DNA from: JAGGSN01 sp965603725
GTDB lineage: Bacteria > Zixibacteria > MSB-5A5 > UBA10806 > 4484-95
Assembly: GCA_965603725.1 (NCBI GenBank)
Contig: CBFDEC010000007.1
Span: 1-64,000, forward strand
DNA: 64,000 nt
Direction: 5' to 3'
Positions within the stretch are counted from its first letter, which is position 1, and each line of letters opens with the position of its first letter. The notes under the pieces are model-generated. The model made no database searches and was not told the origin of the DNA. It saw only the letters and a list, made by a program, of their open reading frames with translations. Positions 33,849-42,933 of the stretch are shown in pieces. Made by a program: the position numbers and the translations under genes.

Positions 33849-35960
33849 TCATTCTAAACTCAAAACAAACCGGGCATCGACTGCTTTGGATTTTTCTGCT
33901 TTTGAGGTTGCGATAAACGGGTTAACATCCAAAGATTCAAAGATCGGGAAATCGGTAACCAGTTGAGACAGCCTCAAAATATTTTCCCTAACAACATCAA
34001 GATTGACTGCCGGTGCTCCGCGGAAACCCGTTAATAAGGGATATCCTTTTATCGATTTGATCATTTCATCGGCATCGTAGTCGGTTAGCGGATGTATTTT
34101 AAAGGCTACATCTTTCATAACCTCGACATATATGCCGCCTATGCCAAACATCATTATCGGGCCAAAAGACGGATCATGGTTCATCCCCATTATAATTTCC
34201 ACGCCGCCTTTGACCATTTCCTGAATGATCACGCCGGCAAAACTTTTTTTGGGCTTGGTGAAATTCTTTTTCATAGTCTTGAATGCTTCAGCTATTTCCG
34301 CCTGACTGCGAAGGTCTGCTATTACACCGCCAACGTCGGTCTTATGGGTAATATTCGGATCGTCTATTTTCATAACCAGAGGGTATTTCAGTTTTGCAAC
34401 GGCTTTTTTCAAATCCGGCGGGGTCTTTGCTTTCTTAGATTTGGCGGCATTGATTCCGTAAGCGTCAAGTATATCAAGCGCCTCTTCGCCGACTATCATT
34501 TTCCGTTTGGCCTTAACTGCAGCATCGACGATTTTTTGAACTTTATTATCTTTAACTTGAAATTTTACACTTTTCCCCTCGGGCCTTTGGGTCCACCTGT
34601 GATAACGAACCATTGCCGACATCGCCTTGGCCGCTGATTCGGGGAAAGTGTAGATCGGTATTTTATGTTTAGCCATCTCCTCCGAACCGGCTATAATATC
34701 GGGAACGCTCATAAAACAACCCAGCACAGTCTTATTGTTCTTATGCTTTTCGATCATTTCGACGATGGCTTTTATTACAGACCTGTGATCAACAACGATA
34801 GGCGGAACAAAAATAACGATTACTCCATCGACGTTTTTATCCGACAGGACCGCATCCATTGCCGCCCGGTAAGCATCCGGACCGCCGGAAGCGATTACAT
34901 CAACAGGATTGGTGGTAGCGGCTACGGCAGGCAGGTTCTTTTTAAGATATTTAAGAGTTTTATCCTCGAATGCAGCCATTTTCATGCCCAGACTCACAAT
35001 AGCGTCGGTAGCCAGGATTCCCGGCCCGCCGGCATTTGTGATAACCGCAATTCTGTCGCCTTTGGGCAATTCCTGATTGGACAACGCCAGGGCAACATCA
35101 AAAAGCTCATCCACAGAAGACACTCTAAGAACGCCGCACTGGTTGAATAATGCCTCCGTACCAACATCCAAAGCAGCAAGAACTCCAGTATGTGAACTGA
35201 TCGCTTTGGCGCCGGCAGCAGTCCGACCCGCTTTTACTGCTATAATGGGTTTCTTGCGAGTGATGCCTCGGGCAATCCGGGTAAATTGTCGGGGATCTCC
35301 GAAATTTTCCAGATAAAGAAGAATGATTTCGGTGTTCGGGTCATTCTGCCAGTAACGCAGAAGGTCGTTGCCTGAAATATCCGCTTTGTTTCCAACAGAT
35401 ACAAACATCGAGAACCCGAGTTTTATCTGATTGGCATAATCTAAAATAGCCTCGCCCAATGCGCCCGATTGCGACGTAAAGCCTACTTTTCCAAATAGCG
35501 GCTTGGTCTTTGAGAAAGTAGCGTTCATTGAAACATTCGGGTCAGTATTCAACACGCCAAAGCAATTAGGGCCGACCATACGCATGTTATATTTTCTGGC
35601 AACCTCCAGCAATTCCAATTCTTTCTCTGCGCCTTCCTCGCCGGTCTCTTTAAAGCCGGAGGTTATTACCACAACCCCTTTTACCCCTTTTTCACCGCAT
35701 TGCTCCATTATCGTTTTAACATAATCACGGGGGACAATAATTATCGCAAGGTCTACCGCATCGGGTACATCAAGAATAGTTGAATAACATTTTATTGAGT
35801 GGATTACACCGGCTTTCGGATTTACAGGAAACACCTTGCCGTTGAATTCGGATTCAATAAGGTTATGAAGAATCTCCCGGCCTATGGTTCCTTTTTTTGT
35901 TGATGCCCCTATTACAGCGATTGATTTTGGTCTGAATATTCCGTCAAGACTCGAAGTCAT
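33849..35960 (-). CDS. ADP-forming acyl-CoA synthetase (fused alpha-beta)
   Basis: A 703-aa NDP-forming acyl-CoA synthetase that makes ATP from an acyl-CoA (for example acetyl-CoA) or runs in reverse. The N-terminal CoA-binding domain starts FRPKSIAVIGAS. The ligase-CoA domain carries the phospho-His in ISSHTGVLA, and the C-terminal half is an ATP-grasp domain (KTDVGGVIADL, VEIIMGMNHDPSFGPIMM). Full fusion of both subunits is the usual bacterial/archaeal ACD form. In an anaerobe that oxidises aromatics to acetyl-CoA it offers substrate-level ATP; that use is inferred from context. Confidence 0.9.
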   Translation of the reverse strand: MTSSLDGIFRPKSIAVIGASTKKGTIGREILHNLIESEFNGKVFPVNPKAGVIHSIKCYSTILDVPDAVDLAIIIVPRDYVKTIMEQCGEKGVKGVVVITSGFKETGEEGAEKELELLEVARKYNMRMVGPNCFGVLNTDPNVSMNATFSKTKPLFGKVGFTSQSGALGEAILDYANQIKLGFSMFVSVGNKADISGNDLLRYWQNDPNTEIILLYLENFGDPRQFTRIARGITRKKPIIAVKAGRTAAGAKAISSHTGVLAALDVGTEALFNQCGVLRVSSVDELFDVALALSNQELPKGDRIAVITNAGGPGILATDAIVSLGMKMAAFEDKTLKYLKKNLPAVAATTNPVDVIASGGPDAYRAAMDAVLSDKNVDGVIVIFVPPIVVDHRSVIKAIVEMIEKHKNNKTVLGCFMSVPDIIAGSEEMAKHKIPIYTFPESAAKAMSAMVRYHRWTQRPEGKSVKFQVKDNKVQKIVDAAVKAKRKMIVGEEALDILDAYGINAAKSKKAKTPPDLKKAVAKLKYPLVMKIDDPNITHKTDVGGVIADLRSQAEIAEAFKTMKKNFTKPKKSFAGVIIQEMVKGGVEIIMGMNHDPSFGPIMMFGIGGIYVEVMKDVAFKIHPLTDYDADEMIKSIKGYPLLTGFRGAPAVNLDVVRENILRLSQLVTDFPIFESLDVNPFIATSKAEKSKAVDARFVLSLE

Positions 35961-36148
35961 TTAATTTACCTCCGGTTTATTTCTATTTCCGCCGTGAACT
36001 TAAGTAAAAAGGTTTGCAGGAGCAAGAATATTTAACGGTAAGGGCAAAAAAGCAGGCGTTTATGTTTTCAACGATTGGATTCAACGATGAATCTGCCACA
36101 GTATCTGGTATCATTAGCGCCTGGCAGGTATTCCGAAAGAGCCTTGAA

Positions 36149-36967
36149 TTATTTCATATTCAGCGCATTTTTCATTGAAAAAATAGCTTCTAAGACACCG
36201 CCGGCAACAGCATTGGCTTTATCCGACATTTTAAAGCAATATTCCTTAATGCCCCGTGGATCGACATCCCCGATTTTATCGTCTTTATTCACCTTCAAAC
36301 CGTCACGGGCCAATCCTCTTATTACTCCGCCAATTTGACTAACAACCTGACTGCCGGAAACCTCGGCAACAACTTCTCCCGCCGTTATATTATCGCCGAT
36401 ACTGCAATATGTCTTTAGAATACCGTCAGCCGGAGACCGCCATACTCGTTCCTTGGCATAGCCGTCCACAGCCGAAGGTATGCCTGTGTAGACCTGGGGA
36501 GTTCCTTGATAAATGACTCGTCCCAGATTAAATCCGCGGTTTGTTTCAACAACCGCATGGCAATTTTTCCCTGCCGTAAAGCCGGGACCAAGACCGATAA
36601 CAACAGGCGCCATATCCAGCCGGGTATCATTTTCCTTTTTTAACATCCGGGCGTCAATAAGAGATAGGGGCTTGAAGCTTGTAAGCAGCCCAGCATCAGG
36701 ATCAATCAGCACAGGAACACAGTTTTCGTCGATTATATTTAGAGCGGCATCAAACGATTTTGCCAGCCTGGCGGTTACTCTCTCGATCGTGACCTTTTCT
36801 TGATAAACCGCCTCTGCATAACATACAGTCCTCCTGATGCAGTTGGGTGATTCTTGCTCCAGGGCAACCACCTCAAAACCTGCCATAAAAAGACGTCTTA
36901 TAACGCCCGAGGCCATTTCGCCGGCGCCTCTGATTACCGCTCTGTTTTCGACAAATTGACCGGTCAA
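36149..36967 (-). CDS. yqeB: YqeB-type molybdenum hydroxylase maturation protein
   Basis: A 272-aa protein of the EF2563/YqeB family linked to selenium-dependent molybdenum hydroxylases. Typical start VIRGAGEMASGVIRRLFMAGF (Rossmann-like), then GLGPGFTAGKNCHAVVETNRG and GYAKERVWRSPADGIL with a biotinyl-like C-terminal part. It overlaps xdhC by 4 nt. The family role is insertion or maturation of the labile sulfur/selenium Mo site; the mechanism is not established. Confidence 0.87.
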   Translation of the reverse strand: MTGQFVENRAVIRGAGEMASGVIRRLFMAGFEVVALEQESPNCIRRTVCYAEAVYQEKVTIERVTARLAKSFDAALNIIDENCVPVLIDPDAGLLTSFKPLSLIDARMLKKENDTRLDMAPVVIGLGPGFTAGKNCHAVVETNRGFNLGRVIYQGTPQVYTGIPSAVDGYAKERVWRSPADGILKTYCSIGDNITAGEVVAEVSGSQVVSQIGGVIRGLARDGLKVNKDDKIGDVDPRGIKEYCFKMSDKANAVAGGVLEAIFSMKNALNMK

Positions 36968-37746
36968 TCTTTACTCGTAGAGGTTTTTCTTTTTACAGCT
37001 ATCAACTCGGCGGCTATGGAGATTGCAATCTCATAAGGACTTTCAGCGCCGATATCAAGACCAATGGGGGAATGTACTTTCTTTAAAAGAGATTCTTTGA
37101 TCCCGGATTTTTTTAACTCCTCAAAGATCCTGGCAATCTTGGCCTTTGAACCTATCATGCCGACATACGCACAATTTTGACCTATCACCTTTTCAAGAAC
37201 TGACCTGTCGCCTTTATGACCGTGTGTAACTATGACAACATAACTGTCACAATCCAACGCCGGGAAATTATCATTAAAATCAGGGTCGGTAAGAACGGTC
37301 TCAACCGGGGCGTTGTATTGGTTTAATATATCCTGACGGTCGTCGATTACGGCTATTTTAAAATTTAATCCGGCGGCTGCTTTAACCAGCGCCTGCCCTA
37401 CATGTCCGCCGCCGAAAATAAACAGCCTGTCCGGCCTGCCGGAAAGCTCCATGAAAACATCCGCTTCGCCGCCGCAATACATACCGGTGGATTCGGGTCC
37501 GTTTGACGAGAACTGATACGTTTTTAGAAGATGCGGGCTGTTATTTTTGATCATATCAAGGCAGTCTTCGATGACCAGTTTCTCGAAAGAGCCGCCGCCA
37601 ATAGTTCCCGATATTGAGCCATCGGGAAAGACCAGCATTTTAACTCCGGCATCTCTGGGCGATGAACCGGCGGTTTTTACTATTGTAGCCAGGACAAACG
37701 TCTCGCCGGCACTTTTCTTTTTTGTTATTTCTGTGAAAATGTCCAT
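36964..37746 (-). CDS. xdhC: XdhC-family molybdenum cofactor maturation protein
   Basis: A 260-aa protein of the XdhC/CoxI family, which binds Moco and helps sulfurate it for xanthine dehydrogenase-type enzymes. An N-terminal XdhC domain (TAGSSPRDAGVKMLV) is followed by a C-terminal Rossmann domain (FIFGGGHVGQALVKAA, VVIVTHGHKGD, YVGMIGSKAK). It sits between YqeB and the MocA-like gene in one tight set. Confidence 0.93.
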   Translation of the reverse strand: MDIFTEITKKKSAGETFVLATIVKTAGSSPRDAGVKMLVFPDGSISGTIGGGSFEKLVIEDCLDMIKNNSPHLLKTYQFSSNGPESTGMYCGGEADVFMELSGRPDRLFIFGGGHVGQALVKAAAGLNFKIAVIDDRQDILNQYNAPVETVLTDPDFNDNFPALDCDSYVVIVTHGHKGDRSVLEKVIGQNCAYVGMIGSKAKIARIFEELKKSGIKESLLKKVHSPIGLDIGAESPYEIAISIAAELIAVKRKTSTSKD

Positions 37747-37766
37747 AGTGTTTGCAGGTCCTCAGT

Positions 37767-38372
37767 TTAAGATTTGCGCTTATCAACTCTTTTTAATATA
37801 GATTTATAATCATCCTGCGTATCGATATCAACCTGTATTTCATCATCTTCCAGTTCGATCACTTTCTCTTTATACCCGGCGATTAACTCTTCACCCACAG
37901 TATCGCCGTTAAGAACCATTAGTTCCGGAAAGAATTCTTTCGAAAATATTATGGGGTGTCCGCGACCCGTCGGCGTTTTTATATAAAGAATTCCGGGCGA
38001 CTTTTGCTTATACATATCAATCGCCCTGTTTATCAGGCCGCTTGAAACGGTCGGCTTATCCGCCACCATAAACGATAAAGCATCAGTATCACGGCCGGCG
38101 CTCTTTACAGCACATTTAATCGACTCGGCACGGCCAAGACGGTACTTATCATTAAAAACAATTCTTATCCTGTCGGCAGCGTTATCGTCAATCAGTTTTT
38201 CAATGCGCCGGCTCTCAAAACCGGTAATAAGCAGGATATTATCAACATCGGATTTCGACAGCTGGTATATTACCTCCTCTATTACAGTATGATGCTTGAA
38301 AGGCAGCAAAAGCTTATTTTTGCCTATCCTCGAGGAGGCGCCCGCGGCTAATATAACTCCGACTATTCTCAT
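37767..38372 (-). CDS. MocA/MobA-like molybdopterin nucleotidyltransferase
   Basis: A 201-aa NTP-transferase attaching CMP (or GMP) to molybdopterin. The signature VGVILAAGASSRIGKNKLLLPF is at the N-terminus and FMVADKPTVSSGLI matches the metal-binding region. I start at the ATG before RIVGVIL because GGGTGA lies 8 nt upstream; an in-frame ATG 15 nt earlier is possible. With XdhC the MCD (cytidylyl) form used by xanthine-oxidase-family hydroxylases is favoured. Confidence 0.85.
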   Translation of the reverse strand: MRIVGVILAAGASSRIGKNKLLLPFKHHTVIEEVIYQLSKSDVDNILLITGFESRRIEKLIDDNAADRIRIVFNDKYRLGRAESIKCAVKSAGRDTDALSFMVADKPTVSSGLINRAIDMYKQKSPGILYIKTPTGRGHPIIFSKEFFPELMVLNGDTVGEELIAGYKEKVIELEDDEIQVDIDTQDDYKSILKRVDKRKS

Positions 38373-38689
38373 AATTGTATCACCCATTCAAGATTAAAAT
38401 AGAAAGGTCATGTAAATAGTCAAGCAATTTGACCGCCAGTGATATATTCAGATTGGATTAACTTATGGCGTGCGATACGATCAAAGCCGAACAAGTATAG
38501 TAGGTCGGGTTCTGACCGGAGGGAAAAACCCGACACGATATAATTGTCGGCCTTCTCCCGCTGGTCGGAGGCCGACCTACTTACTGCCAACTACCGGCAG
38601 GAGTCATCCGCCACGGCGGACTGTCCTACTTTGCTATTTGGAAGGTGATGTTAATAGACGAAGGTTTTAATAGAACTCCAGTGTATATT
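38373..38689. other. Intergenic region with nested palindromes
   Basis: About 300 bp without a convincing gene between convergent and co-directional minus-strand genes. It holds the 81-bp element at 38500-38580 described separately and a further TCCGCC-ACG-GCGGA hairpin near 38608. Nothing else was recognised. Confidence 0.6.
38500..38580. repeat. 81-bp nested inverted-repeat element
   Basis: Outer arms GTAGGTCGG and CCGACCTAC enclose two internal hairpins (GTCGGGTT/AACCCGAC and GTCGGCCT/AGGCCGAC). This is the most elaborate of the GTAGG-edged palindromes in the window and resembles REP/BIME-type or MITE-like DNA. Confidence 0.7.
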
Positions 38690-39594
38690 TAAAATCCATA
38701 AAATTTGGAAATTGCTTCTGCGAGTAGATTACCGGCTGCGCCAATACCGATATTCCAACTTCCTTCGGAAGCCTTTTTGACCATATTACCTACCCACTTT
38801 GAGACATGTGAGCCTAATTGATCTTTTGAAGTCGGAGGTGTATCTTTTTTCAATGCTTTACTTAGCTCATGAATATCTTGGTCATGTATTCCCTTTTCAC
38901 GCAAGAAATTTTCTAACGATTCAACATCATTAGGCTTTATATTAATAGTAAACTGAGAATCTTGAGATGACCCTATAACGTTAACTGCCCCGCCATAAAC
39001 TGTAGTATTGATGATTTGCTCAACTCTAGCTGGTTCGATTTCTGGTCCGGTGCCATTAATATTGGAACCAGCAGTGGGCTCCTCTTTCCAAATAGCTAGA
39101 CTAAAATCTAGAATCCTATTTCGTACGGCATTTAATAATTCAACAAGATTCCCTTTGCCAAATTCAGCCCATGCCTGTAAACAATTTTGACCTTCATATA
39201 CATTCATACCTAAAACTACATTTAGGTCGCCAGTAGGTACTTGTAATGTGTCAACCTTACCATCTTTGACAGTTTGTTCGATACTGGCAATACTTTGCCT
39301 GCAGTGATAATCTTGCAATTCTTTTGCTTCCGGTGGTAAACTTATCCAAGGAATTGGAGCGTTTCTTAATCCAGACCCAAAAGGTCCAGAAAAATGTCCC
39401 TTTAGTTCCAAGGGCCATTTTCGATAATCAGGAACATCAACATTATCGGGATAACCATTAGATTCCCATAATAACCAATCTTCTAATGGTTTGCTATTAA
39501 GCCTAGCAGCTAGTACTTTGCACTTTCTAAGCAATGCCCCAAGATCGCTGGAGGAATTTACAGCATCATTTTTAATCTCTTCAAGCAATGTCAT
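38689..39594 (-). CDS. AbiTii-domain protein (putative abortive-infection defence)
   Basis: A 301-aa protein whose N-terminal half (1-170) matches the AbiTii domain by eye: LLEEIKNDAVNSSSDLGALL, KCKVLAARLNSKPLEDWLLW, and the ELKGHFSGPFG stretch. The C-terminal half is Ser/Thr/Asn-rich, then helical, ending in a glycine-rich segment (SWNIGIGAAGNLLAEAISKF) that could insert in a membrane. AbiTii proteins are linked to phage abortive infection, but a mechanism is not known to me. It is a lone gene with more A+T than its neighbours, suggesting transfer. Confidence 0.75.
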   Translation of the reverse strand: MTLLEEIKNDAVNSSSDLGALLRKCKVLAARLNSKPLEDWLLWESNGYPDNVDVPDYRKWPLELKGHFSGPFGSGLRNAPIPWISLPPEAKELQDYHCRQSIASIEQTVKDGKVDTLQVPTGDLNVVLGMNVYEGQNCLQAWAEFGKGNLVELLNAVRNRILDFSLAIWKEEPTAGSNINGTGPEIEPARVEQIINTTVYGGAVNVIGSSQDSQFTINIKPNDVESLENFLREKGIHDQDIHELSKALKKDTPPTSKDQLGSHVSKWVGNMVKKASEGSWNIGIGAAGNLLAEAISKFYGF

Positions 39595-39730
39595 TTTATT
39601 TACCCCAAGTAATATCTTTAAATCTTTTCTAATCTATATCCAAGACGTTTAAAGATAGAATAGTTTATGCATTTGTCAAGTAATATACCAAACACCGGCC
39701 CATAATACCCCCTTGAAATTCATTATTTTC

Positions 39731-39776
39731 TTGACATCACCCGCCGATATATTTATTATTAGAACGAACGTTCGAT
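39731..39776 (+). promoter_or_regulatory. Promoter and overlapping TetR operator of the benzoyl-CoA reductase operon
   Basis: TTGACA (39731-39736), 17 bp, TATTAT (39754-39759): near-consensus sigma70. Directly after the -10, covering the expected +1, lies the perfect palindrome CGAACGTTCG (39765-39774) with a wider symmetric A/T pair. Its position suits a repressor that blocks polymerase; the TetR product encoded 30 bp downstream is the obvious ligand. Confidence 0.8.
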
Positions 39777-39803
39777 ATTATTACGGACTGGAGAGGACTG
39801 AAG

Positions 39804-40415
39804 ATGCCGACTGCTAAATTAAAATCAACCGTAACCCGGCGCAACAGGCGATACGAAAAACGGTTAGCCTCGATACTTAAAGCCGCCTCGAAAATAATCG
39901 CCCGGGACGGTTTCGAGGGCGCCTCCATCCGCAAGGTGGCCGCCAAAGCCGGAATCGGGCTGTCTGGCATCTACTACTATTTCAACAGCAAGGACGAAAT
40001 GCTCTTTGCCCTGCAAGACTATGCCTTCTCCACTCTGGTTGAAACCCTTAAAGAAAGGCTCGAAACAGCCGGTACGCCTGAGGATAAATTGAAAGCGGTC
40101 ATCGAAAATCATTTCAATTTCTTTATCAACAACATGGATGACCTCAAGGTGTGTGTGCATGAAATAGGATCGCTGTCGGGAGCTTATTACAAAAAAATCC
40201 TGAAAATACGAAGAGAATATTTCATACTGGTCAGGTCTGTTGTTGCAGAGATAATAAAAAAGCCGGGTCTTTATGATGTCAACCTGGCGACGTTATTCCT
40301 ATTCGGGTCGTTAAACTGGATATATATGTGGTATAACCCCAAGGAAAATCCTGATATAACGAAATTAAGAGACCAACTGTTAACGATATTTTTAAATGGT
40401 ATAAAAGCAACTTAA
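39804..40415 (+). CDS. TetR-family repressor, probable regulator of the bzd-like operon
   Basis: A 203-aa one-component regulator. The N-terminal HTH (about residues 20-65) reads ILKAASKIIARDGFEGASIR, then KVAAKAGIGLSGIYYYFNSK. The C-terminal ligand domain is helical and unremarkable, similar to FadR/acyl-CoA-responsive TetR proteins. It is the first gene after a strong promoter with an operator palindrome and lies 16 bp before the reductase genes, so autoregulation plus control of the operon is likely. The inducer may be an aromatic CoA thioester (inference). It is unlike the XRE-type BzdR of Azoarcus. Confidence 0.88.
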   Translation: MPTAKLKSTVTRRNRRYEKRLASILKAASKIIARDGFEGASIRKVAAKAGIGLSGIYYYFNSKDEMLFALQDYAFSTLVETLKERLETAGTPEDKLKAVIENHFNFFINNMDDLKVCVHEIGSLSGAYYKKILKIRREYFILVRSVVAEIIKKPGLYDVNLATLFLFGSLNWIYMWYNPKENPDITKLRDQLLTIFLNGIKAT

Positions 40416-40431
40416 GCGCTGTAGGAGGCTT

Positions 40432-41559
40432 ATGTTTAAACAATTTTTCGAATGGTATGAGAAAAGGCACGATTATGCCCGGGACTGGATTGCTAAAAAC
40501 AACAGCGATGTAGTCGGTTGTTTCTGCAGTTATGTCCCCGAGGAGATAATTTATGCCGCCGGGCTTTTGCCGGTGCGCCTGCTCGGTTCGCATGAACCGC
40601 AGGATGTCACCGAGCCGCACATTTTCGGCATGTTCTGCCCGTTTTGCCGTGACGTCCTGGCGCAGGGATTAAAAGGACGTTGCGATTACATGAAGGGTAT
40701 CACAATCGCCCAGTCATGTCTTCACCTGAGGCAGTCGTTCACCTCATGGGAAAACCATGTGCCGGTCGATTACGCCTATTACCTGCCAATGCCCAGTAAG
40801 GTTCAGACCAGACATGCCCGTCCTTACCTCAAAGGTGAATATGAAAGGTATATTAAGTCGCTTGAGGAATGGACAGGCAAACGAATCAGCAATGAAGCGC
40901 TCAGAGAGTCGGCAGAACTTCACAACGAAAACCGCCGGCTTATGCATGAGGTTTACGACTTGCGCAAGGACCCCAATCCATCGGTTACCGGATCAGAGGC
41001 AATGGTCATGGTGGTTTCGTCGTTCCTTGTCGATAAGAAAGATCACAACGCCGAGCTGAAACGCATCCTGCCCGAGCTGAAATCCCGTACACTCGACCGA
41101 GAAACCGGTTCTCGTCTTATGATAGTCGGTTCCGAGAATGACGATACCAAATTTATAAAAATGGTTGAATCAGTCGGAGCTACTATTATTTGTGACGACC
41201 ATTGTACGGGAACGCGTTATTTCTGGAACGAAACAAAGTTTGAGAACGGCGATATCCTTCAGGATTTAGCCGACAGATATATAGACCGTCCCGCCTGTCC
41301 CTCCAAAGACTGGGAAGAGCGCACAAGATTTCCGCATATTCTTCAAATGGCAAAGGATTTCAATATTGACGGCGTTATCATTATTCAGCAAAAATTCTGC
41401 GATCCCCATGAGAACGACATTCCGATTTTATCAGAATATCTTAAGGAAAATGGCTTTCCGACGTTGTTCCTCGAGTTTGATGTGACTGTGCCGCTTGGGC
41501 CGATGCGGGTCAGGGTTGAGGCGTTTTTGGAGATGTTGAGCGAAGAGGAACTGTTTTAA
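40432..41559 (+). CDS. bzdN: Benzoyl-CoA reductase subunit gamma-like (BzdN/BcrC type)
   Basis: A 375-aa member of the 2-hydroxyglutaryl-CoA dehydratase/benzoyl-CoA reductase D family. With the next subunit it forms the active-site half, which holds [4Fe-4S] clusters and reduces the aromatic ring of benzoyl-CoA. Cys candidates for the cluster are in MFCPFCRDVLAQGL, IAQSCLHL and QQKFCDPHE. The N-terminal VPEEIIYAAGLLPVRLLG is typical of the family. AGGAGG sits 4 nt before the ATG. The simple dehydratase reading is disfavoured because two different ATPase subunits follow, as in class I benzoyl-CoA reductases. Confidence 0.85.
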   Translation: MFKQFFEWYEKRHDYARDWIAKNNSDVVGCFCSYVPEEIIYAAGLLPVRLLGSHEPQDVTEPHIFGMFCPFCRDVLAQGLKGRCDYMKGITIAQSCLHLRQSFTSWENHVPVDYAYYLPMPSKVQTRHARPYLKGEYERYIKSLEEWTGKRISNEALRESAELHNENRRLMHEVYDLRKDPNPSVTGSEAMVMVVSSFLVDKKDHNAELKRILPELKSRTLDRETGSRLMIVGSENDDTKFIKMVESVGATIICDDHCTGTRYFWNETKFENGDILQDLADRYIDRPACPSKDWEERTRFPHILQMAKDFNIDGVIIIQQKFCDPHENDIPILSEYLKENGFPTLFLEFDVTVPLGPMRVRVEAFLEMLSEEELF

Positions 41560-41584
41560 CTGACCTTAAGAGATAGGAGAAAAT

Positions 41585-42886
41585 ATGGCTGAATATAAAA
41601 CCGAGCCGTTGAAATGCTGGAATAAGGCCAAAGAACTCCGGCTCAAATATTATAAGGATTACCAGGAGGCGCACAAGAAAGGCGGTATCCGCTGGACCGG
41701 CGGCGCCTGGGCTCTGGATGCCGTTCCAGCCGGACTTGGTCGTGATGTTTATAATATCACCGGCGAACCTTATGGCGCTTCAATAGCTTTCGATAAAAAA
41801 TTCTCTTTAGAATGTATGGAAGCTACAGAAGCTAAAGGCTGGGCCCGCGACCTGTGCAGCTACATGCGAAATTATTGGGGCTCGATGTATCTCAATAAAT
41901 TTGCCTTTGGCGGCGAATATCCTGAACCCGATTTCTGTTACCAGGATCATATCTGCTGCAGTCATGCCAAATGGTATCAGCATGTGGCTGAATACAAAAA
42001 GACACCTTATTTCTGCGTCGATGTATCGGTCGGACCTTACAATGAGCTCGATGAAAACAGGCTGATGTTTGTAGTCAACCAGTTGCATGAAGCGATTGAG
42101 TGGATGGAAAAGACCACCGGCCGCAAGTACCAGGACGAGCTTTTGATTGAGGCTGTTGAGAATGAGTGCCGGTCAACATCAACCTGGGCGGAGATCTGCT
42201 GTCTTAATATGGCTAAACCGGCGCCGCTTGATGAAAAAACGATGTATTCGCTTTATGTTCATGGCACCCTGGCCAAACATAAAAAAGAGGTAGCAGACTT
42301 CTATGAAGAACTCCGTGATGAGGTCAAATACCGGGTGGAAAACAATATCGCCGCCCTGCCCAATGAGAAGTGCCGCCTAATGTCTGATACACAGCCGCCA
42401 TGGGGATTTTTAAAAGTATTCCGTTATCTTGAAAAATATGGCGCAATATCAATCGGGTCGCTTTACACCTTTGGCCTTATCGGCATCTGGGAAACAAAAC
42501 CGGATGGCGCCTGGGGTCCAAGAACCACCCCGATGCAGAAAGGTGAAAAGATCACCAACCGCGATCAGGCGTTGAGGATACTGGCTGATTGGAACCTGTC
42601 CAAACCGGAGTGGCAGCATTTCTATGACCCCGACCTTAAAACCGAAATGATGCTTCAGATAGTCAAACAGTGGAAACTGGATGGAGTCATGCTTCACCTA
42701 AACCGCGGCTGTGAGGGACTCACCTGCGGTATCATGGAAAACCGCCTGGGTATCGCCAAAACCGGAACGCCGATTATGACATTTGAGGGCAACATGGGAG
42801 ATGAACGGGAATTTGATGAAAAACAGGTCATGACCAGAATCGATTCCTTTATGGAAACACTGGGATTGCAAATGATGACCGTCTGA
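41585..42886 (+). CDS. bzdO: Benzoyl-CoA reductase subunit beta-like (BzdO/BcrB type)
   Basis: A 433-aa partner of the preceding subunit in the same superfamily. Conserved Cys positions include ICCSHAKWYQ and the late NRGCEGLTCGIMENR, likely ligands of a [4Fe-4S] cluster; WTGGAWALDAVPAGLG near the N-terminus is also characteristic. The length agrees with the 430-450 aa of BcrB/BzdO. It is 25 bp after bzdN and 47 bp before the ATPase subunits. Confidence 0.86.
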   Translation: MAEYKTEPLKCWNKAKELRLKYYKDYQEAHKKGGIRWTGGAWALDAVPAGLGRDVYNITGEPYGASIAFDKKFSLECMEATEAKGWARDLCSYMRNYWGSMYLNKFAFGGEYPEPDFCYQDHICCSHAKWYQHVAEYKKTPYFCVDVSVGPYNELDENRLMFVVNQLHEAIEWMEKTTGRKYQDELLIEAVENECRSTSTWAEICCLNMAKPAPLDEKTMYSLYVHGTLAKHKKEVADFYEELRDEVKYRVENNIAALPNEKCRLMSDTQPPWGFLKVFRYLEKYGAISIGSLYTFGLIGIWETKPDGAWGPRTTPMQKGEKITNRDQALRILADWNLSKPEWQHFYDPDLKTEMMLQIVKQWKLDGVMLHLNRGCEGLTCGIMENRLGIAKTGTPIMTFEGNMGDEREFDEKQVMTRIDSFMETLGLQMMTV

Positions 42887-42933
42887 TAGAAGCAGCTTCA
42901 TGACAATAAACGAGATTATTTAAAGGAGGTAGA

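Noticed and set aside
34092..35150. Two long open frames opposite the ADP-forming synthetase gene
   Set aside because: They mirror a well-conserved gene and have no recognisable domain or translation signals.
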